From an uncultured Chlorobiota bacterium (GTDB lineage Bacteria; Bacteroidota; Kapaibacteriia; OLB7), in assembly GCA_946481475.1 (NCBI GenBank), contig CAMLOB010000285.1, forward strand, positions 1-5,781: 5,781 nt of DNA, read 5' to 3'. Under the pieces are notes generated by a model. That model was not told where the DNA came from and did not search any database. It saw nothing but the letters and a program-made list of their open reading frames with translations. The translations under genes were made by a program, and so were the position numbers. Below, piece after piece: positions 1 to 5,781 of the stretch (positions are counted from its first letter, which is position 1; each line of letters begins with the position of its first letter).

Positions 1-1606
1 CGGCGGCCGGAACAAACTCAAAGAGCGTGACGACCGGACCGGGAGTCACCGTCAGGTCCTCGATCTCGATATTGAACGTGCGGAGCTTCTCCTGCAACAG
101 ACGGGCATGGGTCTTCAACTCCTCATCCTCCACTTCTTCATGCGCCTCCTGCGAGGTCAGCAGATCGATGTGGGGAGGATCGTATTTGATCTGTTCGTCC
201 TTCAGTTTCTCGATCAGCTTCCCGGCTTCATCCATCTCCAGATCGGCATCGGTCTCTCCCTCCTCGACGTGAACGGTCAGCTTCGGCATGCCGATCGCCA
301 TGGGATCGACCGGTTCCTCGGCCGGAGCTCTGCTCAGCGTCACCTGTTCAAAGTGTCTCCGGTCATTCTCGCCGCTCTCCGGCTTTGCATGTTCACCGGG
401 AATCTCCTGTGCCGAGACGGCATCGGCGGTTTTGTCGGCGAACCGGGGATCTCTCTCGATAGGGGAGGGGGGAGTGCTGCGCCCGACTTCACTTCCGTTT
501 TCTGTTGGTTCTGGGGCGGGGGTCGATTCGCGAGTTGAGGCGGGGGGGCCTTCCAGGCCCGGGATCTCTTTGCGTGGTGATGTCTGGGGTGGTTGTCTCC
601 TCTCGGTACGGGAGGGGGGTTGTCCGTAGAGTTCCGGCTCGGCCTGCTCGGTCTCCTTGAAGCGCCGGATCATTCTGGCCGGTTCCTCGTCGCCGGAAAC
701 ATGTTCGGGAGTCCGCTGTGAGACCGATGCTGCGGATTCCTTCGCTACATCGGTTCTCTTTTCCTGATGCTGATGGCGGGTTGCTTCGCGCACCCGTTTC
801 GATGTTTCGGAAAAGCGTTTCCAGGCAGTTCGGGAGAATGCTCCGATGACCGAGGTCACCTGGCGAAGGTCGACATGGAATGCATAGAGGAGCGTCAGCA
901 CAATCGCAGCCAGGAGCAGGAGGATACCCCCTGCCGTGCCGATCAGTCCGGTAAGAATCGATGCGATGAACGCCCCGACGGCTCCGGTACATTCGTATGC
1001 GATTGCCGGGGTCCAGGAAATCTCGCGGATGGTTCCCACCAGAGTCGCCCCCAGAAGTCCGAGCAGCAGTACATAGAGGGAGCGGTTCATTACAAGTGCC
1101 GGGTCCTTCTTTGTAAAGACCGACCAGGACCAGACGCCGAAGAGGGCCGGGATCATCAATGAAAACCAGCCGATGGTTCCGTTGAGAAAGAAGTTGGCAA
1201 GGAAGGCACCGATCAGACCCAGCCAGTTCTCCGTTGTGTCGGCCCTGGCTGCGATTTCCGGATCGTTCGTCAGCAACCCGGTCAACTGTGAAAGTCCGAC
1301 ATCCGTATTGGCCTGATCCAGACGGCTGTAGCTGACAAGGGCCAGAAACAGAAGCAGACCGCAGAGTCCGAGCAATACAGCGATAACCTGCGTCAGACGC
1401 TCTTCGGGATCGGTCGTCGGTTCTCCCTATTTCGTCTCGGTCTTTTTCTTTGCCGTTCCTTTGCGGGACGGGGCTTTTGCACGGGGGGGCCTCTTGCGCT
1501 GGGGGTCACCTGCGGTTGAGTTCCTCTCCGCGAATTCTTCCCTCTCTCTGGAAGCGGTTCGGATCAATGCTATGTCTTCTGCGCTCAATTCGTGTGATCG
1601 TTCCAT
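1..1606 (-). CDS. ftsK: DNA translocase FtsK, N-terminal half, with in-frame TAG at codon 60 (3' end beyond window)
   Basis: FtsK anchors at the division septum and pumps DNA to resolve the chromosome terminus during cell division. Reading inward from 1606, 535 codons are visible. Residues 1-59 form a charged tail ending in a Lys/Arg-rich stretch (RKRPPRAKAPSRKGTAKKK). About four hydrophobic segments follow (roughly 72-93, 137-164, 176-192, 210-243), as in the FtsK membrane domain. Residues about 250-475 are a Pro/Glu/Ser-rich linker. The motor's alpha domain then begins with PPHIDLL (477-483) and LLQEKLRTFNIEI, reaching the family signature PGPVVTLFEF (522-531). The Walker motor and gamma domains would lie past the window edge. 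The ATG at 1606 was chosen for its strong purine-rich ribosome site and a tail that runs in frame into the membrane domain. Codon 60 (1427-1429) is TAG. No other stop interrupts the frame, and the first possible restart is a TTG inside the first membrane segment (codon 78). Family identity is secure; whether the gene is intact is not. Confidence 0.88.
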
Positions 1607-1611
1607 AATAT

Positions 1612-1620
1612 CTCCCCCTC
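1612..1620 (-). promoter_or_regulatory. Shine-Dalgarno site of ftsK
   Basis: On the minus strand the bases just before the ATG at 1606 read GAGGGGGAGATATT. The GGGGGAG core sits about five bases from the start codon. This strong purine run fixes translation at 1606 and argues that the 59 codons before the TAG are genuinely translated, rather than the gene starting after the stop. Confidence 0.55.
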
Positions 1621-1835
1621 TGCCGCTACAACTCCATCAATACAAAACAAACGGTTCTGTCGATTACGGTGTTCTGCCCCTCTTCACTCTATCCGGGCTT
1701 ACCCTTCATGTCTCGGTTCCGAGAGATCATGCAAGAAGTCCAGATATCCCGGTTCTCCGATTCGATGTCGCCACAAATATGGGGCGTTGAGCATTGAAAA
1801 CAAATGAGATTCTGCTTAAACCCGAAGTGACAAAA

Positions 1836-1880
1836 TCCTTTAAATTTTTTCGGGATCGGCGATTCCCGATGGTTAAAGGA
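1836..1880. repeat. Nested inverted repeat (45 bp)
   Basis: The outer arms are TCCTTTAA (1836-1843) and TTAAAGGA (1873-1880), an exact 8-bp inverted repeat. Inside it, CGGGA (1851-1855) and TCCCG (1864-1868) form a second, GC-rich stem around an 8-base loop. The T-run lies inside the structure, before the GC stem on the plus strand, and no U-tract follows the stem on either strand, so it does not look like an intrinsic terminator. It could be a regulator-binding site or a transcribed hairpin in the threonine aldolase leader. Function is unknown. Confidence 0.55.
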
Positions 1881-1887
1881 ATGGTTG

Positions 1888-1930
1888 CAGCTTAGCTGAA
1901 GTAATGGATCAGCTTGCTTGAAGCATGGCT
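1888..1930. repeat. Imperfect tandem duplication, about 22-bp unit, two copies
   Basis: The first unit begins CAGCTTAGCTGAAGTAATGG at 1888. The second begins CAGCTTGCTTGAAGCATGG at 1910. They match at most positions, with a few substitutions and a one-base length difference. GCTTGAA then appears again at 1928-1934, spanning the end of the second unit. Each unit also contains a small inverted repeat (CAGC/GCTG in the first, TGCTT/AAGCA in the second). The stretch is non-coding and directly follows the nested inverted repeat. Confidence 0.4.
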
Positions 1931-2000
1931 TGAAAGGGCTATCTTGTCACGGAGCCGGACGAGTGATTTCAATGAGCGATTGACGTTGGGCGAGTAACGG

Positions 2001-2138
2001 ATCCGACTTCTCCATTCGATGAAGAGCGCATCTGATTCGAAAATTCCCGATTGAACCTTCCGGTTCACATTCACGATGCAGGGACGATCCGACTTCTCTG
2101 TTCGGCACATCGACATTCGAAAATGAATCCGACTTTTA
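2001..2138. repeat. Interleaved short direct repeats upstream of the threonine aldolase gene
   Basis: Two motifs recur in alternation. ATCCGACTTCTC occurs exactly at 2001-2012 and 2087-2098, with a shorter third copy, ATCCGACTT, at 2127-2135. ATTCGAAAAT occurs at 2035-2044 and 2115-2124. The order is A-B-A-B-A with offsets of about 80-86 bases, which suggests an old, degenerated duplication of a segment of that size. The last copy ends about 40 bases before the threonine aldolase start, so the repeats probably lie in its promoter or leader. Confidence 0.5.
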
Positions 2139-2173
2139 TGGAGCAACACCACATACGAAAAGAGAACACGGCA

Positions 2174-3229
2174 ATGATCGATTTGAGAAGCGATACGGTC
2201 ACCCGACCGACACCACAGATGCGTCAGGCAATGATGATGGCCTCGGTGGGAGACGACGTCTACAGTGAGGACCCGACGGTCAACGAATTGGAAGAGAGGG
2301 TGGCAGCCATGGCCGGAAAGGAGCGCGCGTTGTTTGTCGCAACCGGAGTTCTGGGAAATCAGCTTTGTCTGAAGGCACTGACAAATCCGGGGGATGAAGT
2401 GATCATAGGGGAGGAGAGCCACATCTTCAACTACGAGACCGCTGCGCCGAGTCTGTTATCCGGCATTCAGCTCCACACGGTCCGGGATCAGCGCGGCCGT
2501 CTCGATCCTGATCATGTAGAGCGGGCAATTCGTGAAGATGCCTACTATCTCCCTAAAACTTCCGTTATTGCACAAGAACAGACACACAACAGACAAGGAG
2601 GAACAATAACTCCAAAATCACATGCCGAAATCATCAACCGGATCGCACAAAATCACGGTATATCGACCCACCTGGATGGAGCACGCCTGTGGAATGCCAT
2701 TGCGGCAAGCGGTATTCCCCTCTCCGAGTATGCCGAGTCATTCGATACGGTCTCTCTCTGTTTCTCCAAAGGACTCGGTACCCCGATCGGGTCGATCATT
2801 GTCGGTTCTTCCGGAACGATCGACATCGCGCACAGATTCAGAAAAATCTGGGGAGGAGGGTGGAGGCAGGCAGGAATCCTGGCCGCCGCTTGTCTTTATG
2901 CACTGGACAACAACATCGATCGCCTTGCCGAAGATCATCGGAAAGCCCGAATCTTCCATGATGGAATTGCAGCCCTGGATCAGGTGGAAGCCGGTGAGGC
3001 TCCGGATACGAACATCGTCGTCTTCCGCATTCCCGGTTACGACCTCCATCAGATCGTGCAAAAGGCAAAGGAAGGGGGAGTTCTGATATCTTCGGCCTTC
3101 AAAGGGGCGCTGCGTGTCGTCTTCCACATGGATGTCACGAACGAAGATGCCGACAGAGCGGTTCACGTCCTGGCGAACGTTCTCTCCAGGCTCGATGTTC
3201 AGAAAGAAGAGGAGTCCCTGAGAATGTAA
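2174..3229 (+). CDS. ltaE: Low-specificity L-threonine aldolase (PLP enzyme)
   Basis: This cytoplasmic fold-type I pyridoxal-phosphate enzyme cleaves L-threonine or L-allo-threonine to glycine and acetaldehyde. The 351-residue product begins with the family's signature start MIDLRSDTVT, which sets the ATG at 2174; a weak AAGAGA ribosome site lies about 8 bases before it. The open frame extends further upstream but shows no conserved sequence there. Visible family features are SVGDDVYSEDPTVNELE (24-40), the cofactor-stacking His in EESHIFNYE (H83), QEQTHNRQGG (134-143), HLDGAR (166-171, the Asp pairing with the cofactor pyridine nitrogen), the Schiff-base Lys in CFSKGLGTPIGS (K199), GGGWRQAG (227-234), and RVVFHMDV near the end. 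Deviations from common sequences are GVLGNQ where GTMxNQ is usual and EQTHN where ENTHN is usual. The gene is full length with a TAA stop. A same-strand barrel gene follows after 87 bases. Confidence 0.93.
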   Translation: MIDLRSDTVTRPTPQMRQAMMMASVGDDVYSEDPTVNELEERVAAMAGKERALFVATGVLGNQLCLKALTNPGDEVIIGEESHIFNYETAAPSLLSGIQLHTVRDQRGRLDPDHVERAIREDAYYLPKTSVIAQEQTHNRQGGTITPKSHAEIINRIAQNHGISTHLDGARLWNAIAASGIPLSEYAESFDTVSLCFSKGLGTPIGSIIVGSSGTIDIAHRFRKIWGGGWRQAGILAAACLYALDNNIDRLAEDHRKARIFHDGIAALDQVEAGEAPDTNIVVFRIPGYDLHQIVQKAKEGGVLISSAFKGALRVVFHMDVTNEDADRAVHVLANVLSRLDVQKEEESLRM

Positions 3230-3316
3230 AATCGACGATTCTGCAGGATCGGACTGTAACATACGGGGACCGTCAAGAGTTCTATGGTACGACACATTTT
3301 GCACCAAGAGAGCCCT

Positions 3317-4074
3317 ATGGGAAGAACCGTACTCTTTTCGACAATCCTGCTGTTCCTGGGCACAAGCCTCATGCTGATTTCGGTACAGGGTGAACTGTCC
3401 GCACAACCGGAGAACGTCCCCCTGACCCCTGAAGATTCGGTTGCCAGGGCTATTCTGGACTCGCTGATCCTGGCCGACTCCATGCAACCGCAGCTTCGGG
3501 TCGGAATCTTCAGCGGCACCAGCTTCAGCAGCGCCCACGTCGAATACATCCCATTGGCTCCGGAGATGAAGTACGGCTTCCACGGCGGGTTACGTGCAGA
3601 GATGGAGTTTGCCTATCCCGTCTATTTCCTGTTTGAAGCCGAATACACGCAACGAGGACTTCACTCCGAGTACGGATCGAATGGAGGGACACGTTCAAGT
3701 TCAACTATCTGAACTTTCCCATCCTTTTCCGGCTTGGAGTACCGATCAGCCCGAACTTCGAGGCCTCTGCCGGGTTCGGCGCCGTCCCGGGCATCCTGAT
3801 TGCCCGAACCCAGTCGGTCACATTCGAGGATGCCGACACGTCATTCAGTATCACCAAAGGGCTTGAGGAGTTCGACTTCGGCCTCGAATATCGCCTCGGT
3901 CTTGAATATTTTCTCAGTCCCCGCCACAGCATCACCTTCGACGGCCGCTATTTCCACGGTCTGCAAAATCTTCTGATACCCGACCCGACCCGCAAGGACG
4001 ATCGTGTCTGGAAGAACCGCTCTCTCTCATTCTCTCTCGGCATCATGTATCAATTGCAACGATCCATCCGCTGA
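3317..4074 (+). pseudogene. Outer-membrane beta-barrel protein with a frameshift near 3680
   Basis: The product resembles the small PorT-like outer-membrane beta-barrel proteins typical of Bacteroidota; its specific role is unknown. The ATG at 3317 gives a clean signal peptide (MGRTVLFSTILLFLGTSLML, cleavage plausibly after LSA at residue 29). An upstream in-frame ATG at 3284 would add an uncharacteristic leader. Barrel-like segments follow: LRVGIFSGTSFSS, YGFHGGLRAEMEF, YFLFEAEYTQRGLHSEYG. That frame ends at a TGA at 3710-3712. The conserved sequence resumes in another frame as WRDTFKFNYLNFPILFRLG from 3682, then FEASAGFGAVPGILIA, EFDFGLEYRLGLEYFLS, ITFDGRYFHGLQNLL and SLSFSLGIMYQL, ending at TGA 4072-4074. 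The second frame is closed by TGA at 3634-3636, so the shift lies between 3637 and 3712. It fits one lost base. The second part has no usable start codon, so these are not two genes. The restored protein would be about 252 residues. Sequencing error and real mutation cannot be told apart here. Confidence 0.75.
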
Positions 4075-4119
4075 ATCTCCGCTATCCCGTATCTTGGGAG
4101 CGGATGAAGGAGGGGGAAG

Positions 4120-4186
4120 GTCGATTTGCGAATTGTCGATCTGCGATTTGCAAATGTCGAATGAAGAGTCCGGAACAAATATTTGT
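4120..4186. repeat. Clustered short repeats and palindromes upstream of the DHH gene
   Basis: GTCGA recurs at 4120, 4135 and 4156, each followed by or near a GATTTGC/TTTGCAAAT-type AT-rich segment. ATTTGCAAAT (4146-4155) is a perfect 10-bp palindrome, and ACAAATATTTGT (4175-4186) is a perfect 12-bp palindrome about 90 bases before the DHH start. A weak stem, CTGCT/AGCAG, follows. The surrounding 201-base intergenic region (4075-4275) shows no gene or recognisable RNA. The palindromes could be operator sites; the GTCGA cluster looks like a degenerate intergenic repeat. Confidence 0.45.
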
Positions 4187-4275
4187 CGGGCTGCTTTCAG
4201 ACAGCAGATCACACCATCTGCCCAAGCAATCTCCGGCTCGCTTCACTCCAGTTCACTATTCACGATTGTTATCTT

Positions 4276-5298
4276 ATGTCTGCGGTTCTCTGCTTCTACC
4301 ACTCACCATGCAATGACGGCGCATCGGCCGCTGCAGCTCTGGCCTATCGGCTGAAGAGAGTCGATCCCGAGACGACTGTCGAGTTCTATCCCACCGGCTT
4401 CACGATGGAGTGGAACGATCCGCTGGAAGAGAACTTCGTCAGAAGTCTCGGTCATTCTCACGTAAAGGTCTCGGCCATCTACATCGTCGACATCAGCATG
4501 TCGCCGGTGAAATACGAACAGATTATCGACTTCCTGAGAGAACATCGGAGAATCGGTGAGGAGAAGCCCCGAACGATCTGCATCGATCATCACCGGACCG
4601 CACTCGACAATATCGAGACACTGCAACGCTACTGCGACGACACGATGATCGAGATCGGTCCCGGGTTGAGTGGTGCGACACTCGTCTGGAAATACTTCAA
4701 CAACAGATACGACGAGGAGCTTCCCGTTCCTCTCATGTTCCGCTACGTTGCCGATCAGGATATCTGGGAATGGAAGTTGCCCGATTCAAAGCAGATCAAC
4801 TCGGCTCTGAACACGCTTGACGGAACGGCCGAGACGATGATCGGGGAATTTGACCGGAGTCTGCGCGATGAGTCGGAATGGCTTGAGAAGCGGAAGACGC
4901 AGGGAGAGGCGATCATGGCAGTGATCGAATCGCAGATGAAGAAATCCTACAGTCGCATTTTCGAGCATGTTGCGGCCGACGGAACGGAATATCGGATCGT
5001 CAACGCAACGGAGAACGCTTCCGAACTGGGAAACATGCTCTGTGAGGAGAGCAGCAACTCGCCGAAGGTCATCGCCATGATCTATTCGGTACAGAAAAAC
5101 TGGAGCGTCAAGATCTCGCTCCGCTCGATCCCGGGCGGAAACGTCAACGCACGTCAGATTGCCGAACGATTCGGCGGCGGGGGACATGATCACGCTGCCG
5201 GCTGTCGCTTTGCGGATATGACGGCATTCGACAAGGGACTGGAAGAATTGCTCGGCGTTGACGTGAAGCTTATTGAACCGCAGGCTCAAGTGGGGTAG
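4276..5298 (+). CDS. DHH/DHHA1 family phosphoesterase (Cys-type motif I)
   Basis: This is a 340-residue cytoplasmic metal-dependent phosphoesterase of the DHH superfamily, which includes RecJ, nanoRNases, cyclic-dinucleotide phosphodiesterases and pyrophosphatases. Motif I is YHSPCNDGASAAAA (8-21, with H9 and D14), motif II VDIS (71-74, D72), motif III CIDHHRTALDN (102-112, the DHH triad) and motif IV YVADQDIWEW (157-166, D160). The DHHA1 substrate domain follows, with RQIAERFGGGGHDHAAGCRF (293-312). Motif I carries Cys where the usual DxDG has its first Asp. This matches a known subfamily (CxDG type, often annotated only as DHH phosphohydrolase) whose substrate is not settled, so no specific function is assigned. 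The ATG at 4276 was chosen because motif I sits right after the first beta strand; the longer frame from 4183 adds unconserved residues. No Shine-Dalgarno site is visible, which is common in Bacteroidota. The gene ends with TAG, overlapping the convergent barrel gene by 29 bases. Confidence 0.9.
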   Translation: MSAVLCFYHSPCNDGASAAAALAYRLKRVDPETTVEFYPTGFTMEWNDPLEENFVRSLGHSHVKVSAIYIVDISMSPVKYEQIIDFLREHRRIGEEKPRTICIDHHRTALDNIETLQRYCDDTMIEIGPGLSGATLVWKYFNNRYDEELPVPLMFRYVADQDIWEWKLPDSKQINSALNTLDGTAETMIGEFDRSLRDESEWLEKRKTQGEAIMAVIESQMKKSYSRIFEHVAADGTEYRIVNATENASELGNMLCEESSNSPKVIAMIYSVQKNWSVKISLRSIPGGNVNARQIAERFGGGGHDHAAGCRFADMTAFDKGLEELLGVDVKLIEPQAQVG

Positions 5299-5781
5299 AG
5301 GTTTCGGGCGGAACAAGCCGGAACAGCTTGGCAATCTGCAGGCCGATGCGGAACGATTGTTCTGAAAACTCACCCGCTTCAAACGGATCACTCAATGGAA
5401 GATAGTAGCGGACCTGTGGACGGAGAAGGAGGGAGGAGCCGGCCGGAAGACTAACCGCCAGGCCAAAGGTGACGCCAGTGCCGATTCTACCCTTCATTCT
5501 TCCCGTACCGTACTCCCTGCGCTGTCCGCCGTCGGCAAACTCCGCATTGACCGGAACGACAATCTCTTCGTGAAGACGGTACGAATCCCCGGCATTGATG
5601 CCGACAAATCCTCCCGCTCCAATCTCAACCGGCAGGGCAAGCGGTCGATACCAGAACGAAAGTTCCGTCTGGAACACGCTTCGATTCAGCGTCATCACAT
5701 GTTCGGTCAGTGCCCGGTCCAGCGATCCGTCCGGCATCCGAATCTCGGCCGGATCGACGCACTCGAACCGCATTGTTCCGG
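5270..5781 (-). CDS. Outer-membrane beta-barrel protein, C-terminal part (5' end beyond window)
   Basis: About 170 residues are visible before the frame leaves the window at 5781. The ATG at 5773-5771 sits in the middle of an open frame with coding-like sequence before it (GTMRFEC) and no ribosome site, so it is probably internal. The sequence alternates polar and hydrophobic residues as in barrel strands: VFQTELSFWYRP, LPVEIGAGGFVGI, IGTGVTFGLAVSLP, LLLRPQVRYYLPL, FRIGLQIAKLF. The loop region YRLHEEIVVPVNAEFADGGQ and the RPQVRYYLPL strand resemble outer-membrane beta-barrel domains of Bacteroidota/Chlorobiota. The final strand is followed by a short Pro-rich tail (LVPPETSTPLEPAVQ) instead of ending at an aromatic residue, which is slightly unusual. 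It is not a close copy of the barrel gene at 3317. The TAA stop at 5270-5272 lies inside the end of the DHH gene on the other strand. Substrate or partner is unknown. Confidence 0.75.
   Translation of the reverse strand, partial: GTMRFECVDPAEIRMPDGSLDRALTEHVMTLNRSVFQTELSFWYRPLALPVEIGAGGFVGINAGDSYRLHEEIVVPVNAEFADGGQRREYGTGRMKGRIGTGVTFGLAVSLPAGSSLLLRPQVRYYLPLSDPFEAGEFSEQSFRIGLQIAKLFRLVPPETSTPLEPAVQ

Larger units (their letters stand above)
1607..2173. other. Divergent intergenic region between ftsK and the threonine aldolase gene
   Basis: This 567-base stretch separates two genes transcribed away from each other, so both promoters are expected here. I see no convincing protein-coding gene in either strand: the open frames present have no family resemblance, and the longer ones run into the coding sequence of the neighbours on the wrong strand. 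No tRNA or other recognisable RNA was found. The middle (about 1797-1850) is AT-rich compared with the surrounding genes and contains a TTTAAATTTTTT run. The right half holds three separate repeat structures, listed individually. I could not assign a -35/-10 pair with confidence. Confidence 0.6.

Noticed and set aside
27..1162. Several plus- and minus-frame open frames within positions 27-1162
   Set aside because: They are shadows of ftsK: biased composition, no family resemblance, and the ftsK frame is continuous and recognisable across the whole stretch.
1430..1606. A separate 59-residue basic protein gene upstream of ftsK
   Set aside because: It runs in the same frame into FtsK with only the TAG between, its Lys-rich end looks like an FtsK N-terminal tail, and no start codon for FtsK follows the stop before the first membrane helix.
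1836..1880. Intrinsic transcription terminator
   Set aside because: The GC-rich stem is not followed by a U-tract on either strand, and both flanking genes start here instead of ending.
1892..2422. Minus-strand open frame of 176 codons over the intergenic region and the start of ltaE
   Set aside because: Half of it lies antisense to the well-supported threonine aldolase, and its sequence has no recognisable domain.
2738..3583. Minus-strand open frame of 281 codons
   Set aside because: It is antisense to the threonine aldolase and the barrel gene; it reflects codon bias on the other strand and shows no family features.
3674..3694. Programmed -1 frameshift in the barrel gene
   Set aside because: No slippery heptamer or convincing downstream pseudoknot is visible, and this protein family is not known for recoding.
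4786..5391. Minus-strand open frame of 201 codons
   Set aside because: It is antisense to the DHH gene, which has all motifs in place, and shows no domain of its own.

Overview
This window reads as ordinary chromosome from a bacterium of roughly 55% GC. Two genes for small outer-membrane beta-barrel proteins of the kind common in the Bacteroidota/Chlorobiota (FCB) group point to that group, and the DHH phosphoesterase subfamily fits. The two barrel proteins loosely resemble those of Kapabacteria/Ignavibacteria-type lineages. The placement is an inference from protein style, not from a marker gene.

Layout: (1) Positions 1-1606, minus strand, hold the N-terminal half of the DNA translocase FtsK: a basic cytoplasmic tail, the membrane domain, a long Pro/Glu-rich linker and the start of the motor's alpha domain. 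The rest lies beyond position 1. This frame carries an in-frame TAG at codon 60. (2) Positions 1607-2173 are a 567-base divergent intergenic region with several inverted and direct repeats. (3) Positions 2174-3229, plus strand, encode a low-specificity L-threonine aldolase. (4) Positions 3317-4074, plus strand, encode a secreted outer-membrane beta-barrel protein whose frame is broken once near 3680. (5) Positions 4075-4275 are a short intergenic region with clustered small repeats and palindromes. (6) Positions 4276-5298, plus strand, encode a DHH/DHHA1 phosphoesterase of the subfamily with Cys in motif I. (7) Positions 5270-5781, minus strand, encode the C-terminal part of a second beta-barrel protein. 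It converges on the DHH gene and overlaps its end by 29 bases.

The genes do not form an obvious pathway. The threonine aldolase and the first barrel gene could share a transcript (87-base gap, same strand), but their functions are unrelated. ftsK starts divergently from the threonine aldolase, so the region between them should hold both promoters.

I see no mobile element, CRISPR array, RNA gene, toxin-antitoxin pair or defence system. The most notable features are two single-site lesions in otherwise well-conserved reading frames (the amber codon in ftsK and the frameshift in the barrel gene). They may be sequencing or assembly errors or real mutations. Next come the repeat-rich intergenic regions. 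I found no evidence of a new biological system.
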